A stretch of 8,214 bases of DNA from Armatimonadota bacterium (GTDB lineage Bacteria > Armatimonadota > UBA5829), in contig JAEWSK010000162.1 in NCBI GenBank assembly GCA_023398345.1, forward strand, positions 1-8,214, in the 5' to 3' direction. Each line of letters begins with the position of its first letter. Within the stretch, counting starts at the first letter, position 1. Below the pieces are notes generated by a model. That model made no database searches and was not told the origin of the DNA. It saw only the letters and a list, made by a program, of their open reading frames with translations. Shown piece after piece: positions 1-6,628 of this stretch. The position numbers and the translations under genes are program-made.

Positions 1-29
1 ATCCCGACAGGGCTTTCGCGTATTTACGA

Positions 30-107
30 GCGTAGGGCACTGGTAGCATTATCCTAACATATTCCTGTGGTCGAGGAGGGGTTCGACTCCAGAATTCTCC
101 ACGCTAC
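30..107 (+). pseudogene. degenerate tRNA-like sequence (possible tRNA or tmRNA 3'-end relic)
   Basis: The stretch has the outline of a tRNA but not its working structure. AGCGTAG near base 30 can pair with CCACGCT near base 106 with six of seven positions matched. A GGTTCGACTCC element near 77-87 matches the conserved T-loop, and CTGGTAGC near 40-47 resembles a D-loop. However, the T-stem pairs only at its two innermost positions and no good anticodon stem can be drawn. It is therefore at best a decayed tRNA, or a 3' fragment of a tRNA or tmRNA left by integration. It lies beyond the 3' end of the TIR gene. Bases 108-284 show no gene; a small CCCGTG/CACGGG hairpin sits at 132-153. Chance resemblance is a real alternative. 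Confidence 0.3.
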
Positions 108-284
108 ATTCATTCCTGGCGACCCACCGCACCCGTGGAGCATCATACACGGGATCCTCCTTGCTATGGGGCGATTATGATGATGCGAGGTGATATTGTG
201 CGTCTCTTGGCTGGACGATTTTAGAACTTTTGGGGCAGGCCGATATAGCCTAAGGTGCTTCGATAAATGGTTTTCAGAAAAAGC

Positions 285-1466
285 CTAGTTTCCATTTTCT
301 TCTTCTAAATCAACGTTCCAATCAATTTTATCCGAGTGCTTTTCAAAAGCGCGTTTTGTCACATCTGCCCAACTGTGACGTGACCGAAAACACAGGTCCA
401 CAAATCCAAGTGACTTAGTCAGATAATCAGTACCAGCACGGAACAAGCGCGGTTCTTCTTGTGCAAACGCTTCCACCGCTTTTTTTGCACGTCGATAGGC
501 GAGTTCCAACTGAGATGGAGACTGGTAAATGGATGCATCCATATCTGCAATTAGCTGTGTCTGCCAAAACTCATCCACCGGCAACTCTGGGAATAGACGC
601 AATGTAAGTTCACGGATATCATCAGCTTTTATACTAGACAGCGTAATCTTATCTCTGTTCAAGAAACGCAACAGTCGATCTACAATTCTTGCAATTCCCT
701 CGTCAGATCGCGCAGCCATACGATCTGCAAGTACTGGGGCATATTGCATTATGTCATCGAATTCAACTCCATGCCAGATTGGAATAATCCGATTGCGGCC
801 GTCACTTTCCTGAGCCAGAAGTGCTCCTAATTCTTTCTGTGGCCATGATCGATTAAAAAAGGCCTTGCTCAGCACCACGATCCCGAAGCGCGATTTAGCG
901 AGACCTTCATTGATTGACATAGAAATACTATCGCCAATACCAATAGCTCGTTGATCCAACCATACTCTAACCCCCTTTTTATGCAAGGCCTCAGCTAGAG
1001 GGACAACAAATGCGTCCTTATCCGGGCTTGCATGAGAGATAAATACATCCCATTGATCTTTTTCCATTATCGACATATTTCCGTTCCCGATAGGAACTGT
1101 AGTAGCAGTGATTGATTCAGGAGAAATGTACAGTGTCACAGTTTTTCTATACCTGGGGTGACTCGTGGTATATTTACCAATTCCAGGGATCACTTGGATC
1201 TTGCCTCTTGCCCACTCTTCTCCTGACACTTCATTAAATGATCGCTTAAGCTCGTCTAAATCCACAGTCCAAGATTCATAACCAGGAGTCAACCAGTTAT
1301 CGCCATTACCTACGAGAAATCGCCTAATTAGGTCGAACAGCGAAACGCGATCATGGTCTTGATAGTCAGTGTGTTCGATCTTTATAGTCAATCCCAACGA
1401 GTTATCAGGTTGAGGTGGACTCCATTCAATGCCCTTTTTACCAATGCTGGTGCTCAGCTTCCACAC
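285..1466 (-). CDS. TIR-domain protein, candidate NAD-cleaving defence effector
   Basis: A 393-residue protein with a central TIR domain at about residues 139-265. It opens with WDVFISHAS (139-147), then RVWLDQ in the BB-loop region (167-172), and carries the SWPQKEL segment (207-213) whose Glu212 aligns with the catalytic glutamate of NAD-hydrolysing TIR domains. Bacterial TIR proteins usually cleave NAD+ or make a cyclic-ADP-ribose-type signal and often serve in anti-phage immunity; that role is inferred from the family. Residues 1-135 and about 275-393 match no domain I recognise; the C-terminal part looks helical and charged. There is no signal peptide or membrane segment. The start is GTG, chosen because AGAGGAG lies seven bases upstream (1474-1480). 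The gene is 110 bases downstream of the kinase gene on the same strand; that gap contains a 7-bp hairpin (1490-1508) without a T-run and no clear promoter. No adjacent sensor gene (such as ThsA, Sir2 or a CARF partner) is visible. Confidence 0.9.
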   Translation of the reverse strand: MWKLSTSIGKKGIEWSPPQPDNSLGLTIKIEHTDYQDHDRVSLFDLIRRFLVGNGDNWLTPGYESWTVDLDELKRSFNEVSGEEWARGKIQVIPGIGKYTTSHPRYRKTVTLYISPESITATTVPIGNGNMSIMEKDQWDVFISHASPDKDAFVVPLAEALHKKGVRVWLDQRAIGIGDSISMSINEGLAKSRFGIVVLSKAFFNRSWPQKELGALLAQESDGRNRIIPIWHGVEFDDIMQYAPVLADRMAARSDEGIARIVDRLLRFLNRDKITLSSIKADDIRELTLRLFPELPVDEFWQTQLIADMDASIYQSPSQLELAYRRAKKAVEAFAQEEPRLFRAGTDYLTKSLGFVDLCFRSRHSWADVTKRAFEKHSDKIDWNVDLEEENGN

Positions 1467-1576
1467 AATAGCGCTCCTCTTTGTGGTTTCGGAAAAACTT
1501 CTTTTCCGGGATTTTTCCTAACCGGTCGTTTTTAAATTGCTATACAAGACTTTATTTACTCAGATGCTGGTGTTTT

Positions 1577-3481
1577 TTACAAAGTCATCGTCCCACTGTC
1601 GCTTTGCATATGAGTTGCCGCTTCAAGCACTGGGACGTGCAGTGTGAACGCTGTTCCTGTGCCTTTTGCGCTTGAAACGATTAGGCTTGCCCCCATTGTT
1701 TCAACGACTGCCGCGACGATTGCGAGGCCGATGCCGAAGCCGGTTGGTTTGTGTTTGCGAGGCTGGTCGAGTTGGGCGAACTCATCGAATATTGTCACGA
1801 TGCCGGATTCGTCTATCCCGATACCTGAGTCTGCCACGATAATTTCCGTGTTAGTTGTGCGTTGATTAACGCTGACTTCAATCGAGCCTGCATTTGTGAA
1901 TTTTACTGCGTTTGTCAGTAGATTCGTTATGACAGCAGTCAACTTTTCTTCATCGTAAATGCCGATTCCAACGGAAGATTCGGCATTTATATTTATATCA
2001 ATGCCCTTTTGAATTGCTTGAGGCATTACTGTGCTGACACTTTGCTCGACGACTAGCCTTGGGTCACATGCCTTTGGATTGATAGCAACCTTTCCGCTTT
2101 TCATCCGAGCGATTCGCAGGACGCTATTGACTATATCGAGCAATTGCTCAGAACTTGTCATTATTTTCTTTAGCAATGCTGTTTGCTCGCTGCTGACTGG
2201 GCCGGCGATTTCATCAATCAGCATTTCGGCGTAGCCAATGACTGCGGTGAGCGGAGTTCGCACTTCGTGGGTAACGCTATTAAGAAACTCTCGCTGGAGT
2301 TGATATGCATGCTCTAGCTCGGTGTGTGTTTCATGAAGCGCTTGCTCGGCCAGTTTGCGCTTTGTTACGTTCCTGACCATATTTATAATAGTCATCTGAC
2401 CGTCGTCTGAGTGTTGAGGAGACCAAGATTGCGAAAGCCAGCGTGTGTCGCCGGACTTTGTAATTATTCGATACTCAAAGTTTGAAAGCGGCTCTCCGTT
2501 TACTGCACGCTGATGCGCTTGCTTAACATTATTTTTATCATCCGGATGTATCGGCAATGACTGCATAGCAATTATTTCTTCGGGTTCATAGCCCAGAAAT
2601 TCATTGCAGGAAGGACTTGCATATGTGATAGTGCCGTCTGATTGGGTGAGCATAATAAGGTCACTTGAGTTTTCGACGATGCTCTTATACTTTTGCTCGC
2701 TTTTTTGAAGTTCTTTTTGTGCTTGCACTCGTGCAGCTATATCGCGAGCTGCACCTTGTATGCGCTGGGGTTTTCCGTTTTGCAATGCAAAGTCGATTAT
2801 CACTTCCATCCATACGCATGTTCCGTCCTTGCGCAGCGCTCGGACTTCGTAGCTGCATGGTTTCAGTTTAGTAATATCAGCACTTAGCCTTTTTAGAAAA
2901 ACAGCCTGTTCGTCTTCCGGCAGAAACTCCAGAAGTCTGTGACCGATCCATTCCTCCGGTTCATAGCCCAGCCTGCGAACGGCGGGGCTGACAAAGATAA
3001 ATTTGCCGTCCAGACTCATCTCCCAAAATATTTCCGCCGAGTTTTCCGCCAGCACTTTATACCGCTCGGTAGCAGCGAGCAAGGCTTCTTCGGCGGTTTT
3101 GCGCTCACTGATGTCTGTCATGAACGTGCAAAGCGCGACAAATTCGCCTTGGTCATTTCTAACAGGGCGCCATGAAATTGAGACACATAGAATGCTCCCG
3201 TCTTTTTTAACTAGGCGAGTTTCGTAGGACGAGCCTTCAGTTTCCTCGTGGAGTGCGCGTTTATAAATGTCTATCGCAGTGGTGTCGTCGGGGTGAACCA
3301 TCCACACGCCGCCCATCAACTCATCTATTGAATAGCCGGTCATGCGCGAGGCTACTTTGTTGACGTAGATACATGCTCCGGTTGGGTCAACTAGAATAAT
3401 TCCGGACGGACTGACCTCTGCCAGCATATAATCTAGTTTTTTGCTGTCATGCGTGCCTGAATGCTGGTCTTTGTAGGTCAA
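1577..3481 (-). CDS. soluble PAS-PAS-PAS sensor histidine kinase
   Basis: A 634-residue hybrid-free sensor kinase. Three PAS/PAC units lie at about residues 17-128, 139-250 and 262-375, each ending in a linker of the DISERK or NVTKRK type. The HisKA domain has the H-box THEVRTP with phospho-acceptor His405. The HATPase domain has an N-box with Asn524, a G1 box DSGIGI (551-556), an F-box IFDEFAQ (564-570) and a G2 box GFGIGLAI (581-588), so all catalytic boxes are intact. There is no membrane segment and no receiver domain, so it should sense a cytoplasmic signal and phosphorylate a separate response regulator, which is not in this window. The start is TTG: an in-frame TAG lies immediately before it and GGGGGA is about six bases upstream. 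The next in-frame ATG is codon 19, just inside the first PAS domain. It lies 52 bases after the DUF1361 gene and may share its transcript. The ligand of the PAS domains cannot be told from sequence. Confidence 0.95.
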   Translation of the reverse strand: MTYKDQHSGTHDSKKLDYMLAEVSPSGIILVDPTGACIYVNKVASRMTGYSIDELMGGVWMVHPDDTTAIDIYKRALHEETEGSSYETRLVKKDGSILCVSISWRPVRNDQGEFVALCTFMTDISERKTAEEALLAATERYKVLAENSAEIFWEMSLDGKFIFVSPAVRRLGYEPEEWIGHRLLEFLPEDEQAVFLKRLSADITKLKPCSYEVRALRKDGTCVWMEVIIDFALQNGKPQRIQGAARDIAARVQAQKELQKSEQKYKSIVENSSDLIMLTQSDGTITYASPSCNEFLGYEPEEIIAMQSLPIHPDDKNNVKQAHQRAVNGEPLSNFEYRIITKSGDTRWLSQSWSPQHSDDGQMTIINMVRNVTKRKLAEQALHETHTELEHAYQLQREFLNSVTHEVRTPLTAVIGYAEMLIDEIAGPVSSEQTALLKKIMTSSEQLLDIVNSVLRIARMKSGKVAINPKACDPRLVVEQSVSTVMPQAIQKGIDININAESSVGIGIYDEEKLTAVITNLLTNAVKFTNAGSIEVSVNQRTTNTEIIVADSGIGIDESGIVTIFDEFAQLDQPRKHKPTGFGIGLAIVAAVVETMGASLIVSSAKGTGTAFTLHVPVLEAATHMQSDSGTMTL

Positions 3482-3533
3482 CTATTTCCCCCAGTTCGTG
3501 CCCAGTAAAATGCAGACATGCTAAAAATATTTG

Positions 3534-4166
3534 CTACGCGTCTGACTTGCCCATTGTCAGACGCTGCTTGAGGCCGTCGATCCAAATGTCCAGAACCTCA
3601 TATGCTATCCACAGAAATCCACCGAATGCGAGGATAAACAAGGTGAGCTTGGGTCTGCCGAACACTTCGACAATTGCCAACCAAACTCTCGATGGACATT
3701 TCAGCAAGTCCCAACTGTTGAATCGCAGCACGAGTCCGAGATATACACCCAAGGCGATGGCTGCAAAAAATGGAATCGCCCAGAATTTTATCGATATACC
3801 TCTCTTTATCGCGGCGCGCTCCACGGGCCGAATTGCCATCGCGAATGTAACCATGCCAAAAAGGCTATAGAGAAAGTAAAATATCGAGCCTACCACTAAC
3901 TTAATAAAAAGTAAGTTGTCGGTATTTGCGCGCAGGAATAGATTTTGGCTGTCGAGCGCCTCAAGAAAATGCCGCCATTCAGTCAGCAAATAACATGTGT
4001 TGGGCAGAAATATGAACCAAATCACTCCCAATACTGCAGTCGCTGCGTATGCCGCAAAGTGAGATGGCTTTTTGTTTAGAATGCCTCTGAGAGCGTATGC
4101 AGCGCCTACCGGTATAATTGCCAGCAGCGCATTCCACATAATCCATATAATTGACCCAAAGTTCAT
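3534..4166 (-). CDS. DUF1361 family integral membrane protein
   Basis: A 210-residue polytopic membrane protein with about five hydrophobic segments at residues 5-26, 40-60, 84-112, 128-149 and 174-196. The family hallmarks I recognise are FLPNTCYLLTE (53-63) after the second segment and LRFNSWDLL (147-155) after the fourth; these conserved polar patches define DUF1361, whose biochemical function is unknown. The start is ATG with only a weak upstream AGGA that is too distant to be a good ribosome site, so initiation may be inefficient. The kinase gene follows after 52 bases on the same strand; shared transcription would fit a membrane partner for the soluble kinase, but that is inference. It is divergent from tRNA-Asn, with 203 bases between them. 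I see no convincing promoter for this gene in that gap. Confidence 0.9.
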   Translation of the reverse strand: MNFGSIIWIMWNALLAIIPVGAAYALRGILNKKPSHFAAYAATAVLGVIWFIFLPNTCYLLTEWRHFLEALDSQNLFLRANTDNLLFIKLVVGSIFYFLYSLFGMVTFAMAIRPVERAAIKRGISIKFWAIPFFAAIALGVYLGLVLRFNSWDLLKCPSRVWLAIVEVFGRPKLTLFILAFGGFLWIAYEVLDIWIDGLKQRLTMGKSDA

Positions 4167-4322
4167 CGGCGCTAATACGCAATCCTTTCCTGCTGTGTTT
4201 TTTGCCCGACCGACATGTACTCAAACTACTTCTTAGATATGCACTGATTTAGTCCCTTCTACCGGCACTCATGTAATCTCGCGCTAATATCTGACATGTT
4301 GAATTTGTCTAATCAAAAATTA

Positions 4323-4352
4323 TTGACATAATCAGAGCGTCATTGGTATAAT
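4323..4352 (+). promoter_or_regulatory. sigma70-type promoter of tRNA-Asn
   Basis: A perfect -35 hexamer TTGACA (4323-4328) and a perfect -10 hexamer TATAAT (4347-4352) are separated by 18 bases. Transcription should begin near 4359, about ten bases before the mature tRNA. The strength of the match fits a stable-RNA gene. The -10 box lies inside a perfect inverted repeat described separately. Confidence 0.88.
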
Positions 4353-4371
4353 AAAACCAACAATGACGCTC
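4335..4371. repeat. perfect 11-bp inverted repeat across the tRNA-Asn -10 box and start site
   Basis: GAGCGTCATTG (4335-4345) and CAATGACGCTC (4361-4371) are exact reverse complements around a 15-base spacer that contains TATAAT. An inner dyad TTGGT (4343-4347) / ACCAA (4356-4360) is nested within it. The left arm lies upstream of the predicted transcription start, so this cannot be an RNA hairpin of the tRNA transcript; it would act as DNA, for example as an operator. The right arm runs two bases into the tRNA. The repeat is certain, its function is not. Confidence 0.9.
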
Positions 4372-4445
4372 CTCGGTAGCTCAATTGGCAGAGCACTTGG
4401 CTGTTAACCAGGGGGTTCTTGGTTCGAGTCCAAGCCGGGGAGCCA
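4370..4445 (+). tRNA. tRNA-Asn(GTT)
   Basis: A complete cloverleaf can be drawn. The acceptor stem is TCCTCGG/CCGGGGA with one G-T pair. The D-stem is GCTC/GAGC. The anticodon stem is CTTGG/CCAGG around the loop CTGTTAA, with anticodon GTT at 4403-4405. The T-arm is CTTGG-TTCGAGT-CCAAG. The discriminator is G and the CCA end is encoded. It delivers asparagine at AAC/AAU codons. It stands alone with its own promoter and terminator. Its 3' end is a typical integration target, and the recombinase cassette begins about 380 bases downstream, but I find no duplicate of the tRNA 3' end in the window. Confidence 0.98.
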
Positions 4446-4480
4446 ATATCTTGACTCAAAACTATCTCTCAAGTATTTGG

Positions 4481-4515
4481 CCCTGCCAGCGACGCTGGCG
4501 GGGTTTTGTTGTTTT
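4481..4515 (+). terminator. intrinsic terminator of tRNA-Asn
   Basis: A ten-base-pair GC-rich stem, CCCTGCCAGC (4481-4490) with GCTGGCGGGG (4494-4503), closes a GAC loop and is followed by a T-rich tract from 4504. One pair is G-T. It lies 36 bases after the encoded CCA end. Confidence 0.88.
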
Positions 4516-4556
4516 CCTAGCACAGCTTACGTTTCCCCAGCGATTTTGGAAGCTGC

Positions 4557-4666
4557 ATCTTGTTGACCTGCTCAGTCTGAAGTTGCCACATTTTACCCCC
4601 CGATTCTCTGTTGGGTGGGTTATTCTCTGAATTCTCGTTGACTCAGCCAAAATAGGTCAACAAGAT
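4557..4666. repeat. 13-bp perfect inverted repeat enclosing 84 bases
   Basis: ATCTTGTTGACCT (4557-4569) and AGGTCAACAAGAT (4654-4666) are exact reverse complements. A further GTTGAC lies inside the right end (4637-4642) and forms a second dyad with GTCAAC (4656-4661). The 84 enclosed bases have no gene. The layout would fit a small non-autonomous element of 110 bases or paired protein-binding sites; no flanking target duplication is apparent. Confidence 0.85.
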
Positions 4667-4699
4667 TTTACGCTCAGAAATGTGACATGACAGTGAACG

Positions 4700-4736
4700 G
4701 TTCGATTCCCAAGCGGAGTGCAAATGGGAATCGAAC
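4700..4736. repeat. 11-bp inverted repeat with tRNA T-loop-like arms
   Basis: GTTCGATTCCC (4700-4710) and GGGAATCGAAC (4726-4736) are exact reverse complements around 15 bases. Each arm reads as the conserved GGTTCRANNCC T-loop block of a tRNA, but no remaining tRNA arms fit around it. There is no T-run after it on either strand, so it is not a good intrinsic terminator for the HTH gene. A recombinase or accessory-protein binding site at an attachment region is the working guess. Confidence 0.85.
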
Positions 4737-4826
4737 AGGAGAAGCTCAGATCGGCAATGTGGGAGATGAAGAGTGCGTTCGCTAGACCGGTATCTCGGCG
4801 GTGCCTGGAACTCTGGCGTTGTGGGA

Positions 4827-5249
4827 TTATGGACGATGCTTCTTCGGGGAGATCAGACAGCGTTGCTCCTCCCACGAAAGCGGCAAGGGCTTTACCATCA
4901 GGTCTTTGAAAGTCAGACCATCGGGTTCACGTCCTTCCATTATGGCATCGATTATGTCCGGGGCAAGGAGCGCAAGTCCCATCATTCTGGTCACGAAAGA
5001 CTTGTCCACGCCTGCCTTGTTCGCGAGTTCCTCTATTGTGCCGTATCTGCCGGAAAGAAACAGATCATTCCAATGCCAGCCTCGTGCGACCGCTGCAGCA
5101 AGAGGGAGGTTACGGTCGTTACCGGCCGATGTAACACTCTCCAGTCCTTCCGGGACTATTATCAGCTTCCTTCCGCCGCGCCGTTTCATCTTCATCGGGA
5201 TTCTGACGCTGATGGATTCGCTATTCTTCTCAAGTGTTATGCCAGACAT
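4827..5249 (-). CDS. small HTH accessory protein of the recombinase cassette
   Basis: A 140-residue protein. Residues about 71-92 (TIEELANKAGVDKSFVTRMM) form a ParB/KorB-like helix-turn-helix, followed by LALLAPDIIDAIMEGREPDGLT, a pattern I know from small proteins encoded after DUF2924-linked serine recombinases. The N-terminal part is basic (PMKMKRRGGRK, 18-28). It probably binds DNA and may act as a directionality or regulatory factor for the recombinase; that role is inferred from position. The start is ATG at 5249, inside the last codons of the recombinase gene (13-base overlap), with a purine-rich AGGAAGAGGA run directly upstream, so translation is probably coupled. The frame stays open upstream inside the recombinase gene, but that extension is out-of-frame shadow. 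No terminator is obvious after its TAA. Confidence 0.85.
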   Translation of the reverse strand: MSGITLEKNSESISVRIPMKMKRRGGRKLIIVPEGLESVTSAGNDRNLPLAAAVARGWHWNDLFLSGRYGTIEELANKAGVDKSFVTRMMGLALLAPDIIDAIMEGREPDGLTFKDLMVKPLPLSWEEQRCLISPKKHRP

Positions 5250-6628
5250 TCCTCTTCCTCCGGCTTTTTCATCTCTGATATTATCGAGTGAATTCCGCCT
5301 GTGCGGATGCGCACGTCGAGGTCGTTCTCGTAAACCCTTACCTGTTCGACTAAAGTCCGGACTATGCGCGACCTCTCGGCGGGAAAGAGTTCCTCCCATA
5401 CACCGCCGATCTGCCGCAGGGCCTCGGCTACTTCGGCTTCTGTTACGGCCACATCGGCGGACATCTGCCCATCGGACTGCTCTTCGAGTATCAGCTCCTG
5501 AGTTGCCAAATACGTCTGCGCTATCATCTCCGGCGATCTGAATATCGTCTTGAGCTGACCTATTACGGCATCCTCTATCTCCCCTGCAGCGACTGTCTTC
5601 ACGGGACATGTGTCGTAACCGGCTTTTGAGGCTTGGACGCAGAGGTAATAGCGGTAGGTCTTGCCCTTGCGTCTGGTGTATGTGGGGTACATCGAGTGAT
5701 CGCAGTGACCGCAACGGATAATCCCCTTCAAGAGCGCAGGGACTTTCTCGGAGACCCTGCTTCCGACCCTGCCGTCGTGTTGGATCATCGCATGCGCTCT
5801 GTCCCAAAGAGCCTGTGTTACTATTGCTTCATGCTCGCCGGGATATATCTTCTCCTTGTGCTTTATCTGACCGATGTAAACAGGGTTTGCGATTATCCTG
5901 TAGATCGCTGGGCCGTCCCAGGCTTTGCCGGGTCTGAACTTGCTTTTTCTTGTCGTCCACGACTTGGTGGTAATGCCTTTCGCGTTGAGTTCTTTCGCGA
6001 TGGTCTGCCCGGAGCCTATTTCCGCAAACCGCTTGAAGATGTTCCGCACTATCTTTGCTTCGTGCGGGTTTACTACCAGCTTATGTGTTTCCGAATTCAC
6101 ATCATAGCCGAGCACTGGGGTGCCGCCTGTGAACTTGCCTTTTCGTTTGGCTCCTGCTATCTTGTCGCGGACTCTCTCGGCTATTATGGCGCGCTCAAAC
6201 TCGGCGAACGACAGCAAAATGTTCAAGACCAGCTTTCCCATCGCCGTGCTGGTGTTAAAGCTCTGGGTGATTGAGACGAATGATACGCCGCGCTGGTCGA
6301 AAACCTCGATGAGCTTAGTGAAGTCCAAGAGCGAACGAGAGAGTCGGTCGACCTTGTACACAAGCACAAGGTCGACCACACCGGCTTCGATGTCGCTCAT
6401 CAGCCTCCGCAGGGCCGGACGCTCCATATTCGCCCCGGTGAAACCGCCATCGTCGTACATCGTTGGAATAACGATCCAGCCCTCATGACGCTGGCTTACG
6501 GCGTATGCCTCGCATGCCTCACGTTGGGCGTCAAGGCTGTTGAACTCCTGTTCCAGACCCTCGTCAGTGCTCTTGCGTGTATAGATCGCGCAGCGGATGC
6601 AGGACGCGCTAATTGATGCCTTTCTCAT
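5237..6628 (-). CDS. large serine recombinase / integrase
   Basis: A 463-residue site-specific recombinase of the resolvase/invertase superfamily. The N-terminal catalytic domain (about 12-160) has YTRKSTDEG with nucleophile Ser20, the VDRLSRS segment (93-99) with active-site arginines 95 and 98, and the AEFERAIIAERVRD helix (142-155). A recombinase domain follows at about 172-285 and a zinc ribbon at about 303-345 with Cys306, Cys309, Cys330 and Cys341. The final 120 residues are short and acidic compared with phiC31-class integrases, and the whole is at the small end of the family. Key residues are intact, so it may be active. The start is ATG at 6628, with AAAGGAG seven bases upstream and the DUF2924 stop overlapping as ATGA; a start at 6688 would be longer but lies well inside the DUF2924 gene and adds no family sequence. 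It should catalyse integration or excision of the surrounding element. Confidence 0.95.
   Translation of the reverse strand: MRKASISASCIRCAIYTRKSTDEGLEQEFNSLDAQREACEAYAVSQRHEGWIVIPTMYDDGGFTGANMERPALRRLMSDIEAGVVDLVLVYKVDRLSRSLLDFTKLIEVFDQRGVSFVSITQSFNTSTAMGKLVLNILLSFAEFERAIIAERVRDKIAGAKRKGKFTGGTPVLGYDVNSETHKLVVNPHEAKIVRNIFKRFAEIGSGQTIAKELNAKGITTKSWTTRKSKFRPGKAWDGPAIYRIIANPVYIGQIKHKEKIYPGEHEAIVTQALWDRAHAMIQHDGRVGSRVSEKVPALLKGIIRCGHCDHSMYPTYTRRKGKTYRYYLCVQASKAGYDTCPVKTVAAGEIEDAVIGQLKTIFRSPEMIAQTYLATQELILEEQSDGQMSADVAVTEAEVAEALRQIGGVWEELFPAERSRIVRTLVEQVRVYENDLDVRIRTGGIHSIISEMKKPEEEECLA

Larger units (their letters stand above)
4516..4826. other. non-coding stretch between tRNA-Asn terminator and integration cassette
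   Basis: About 310 bases with no open frame that has both a start signal and a recognisable protein. It holds two perfect inverted repeats, listed separately, and three copies of the hexamer GTTGAC: plus strand at 4562-4567 and 4637-4642, minus strand at 4656-4661. As the serine recombinase genes end at 4827 and phage integrases usually lie beside their attachment site, this is the most likely place for an element end. That is inference: no att core duplication can be seen within the window. Confidence 0.5.

Noticed and set aside
1490..1508. CGGAAAA/TTTTCCG hairpin as a terminator between kinase and TIR genes
   Set aside because: The stem is AT-rich and no T-run follows it on the minus strand, so it does not read as an intrinsic terminator.
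5250..5807. Long in-frame extension upstream of the HTH protein
   Set aside because: It is an alternative frame of the recombinase gene with arginine-rich, low-quality sequence; the ATG at 5249 has a ribosome site and begins the recognisable protein.
5633..6274. 213-codon plus-strand open frame
   Set aside because: It is antisense to the recombinase gene, has no ribosome site or recognisable domain, and is explained by the codon pattern of the true gene.
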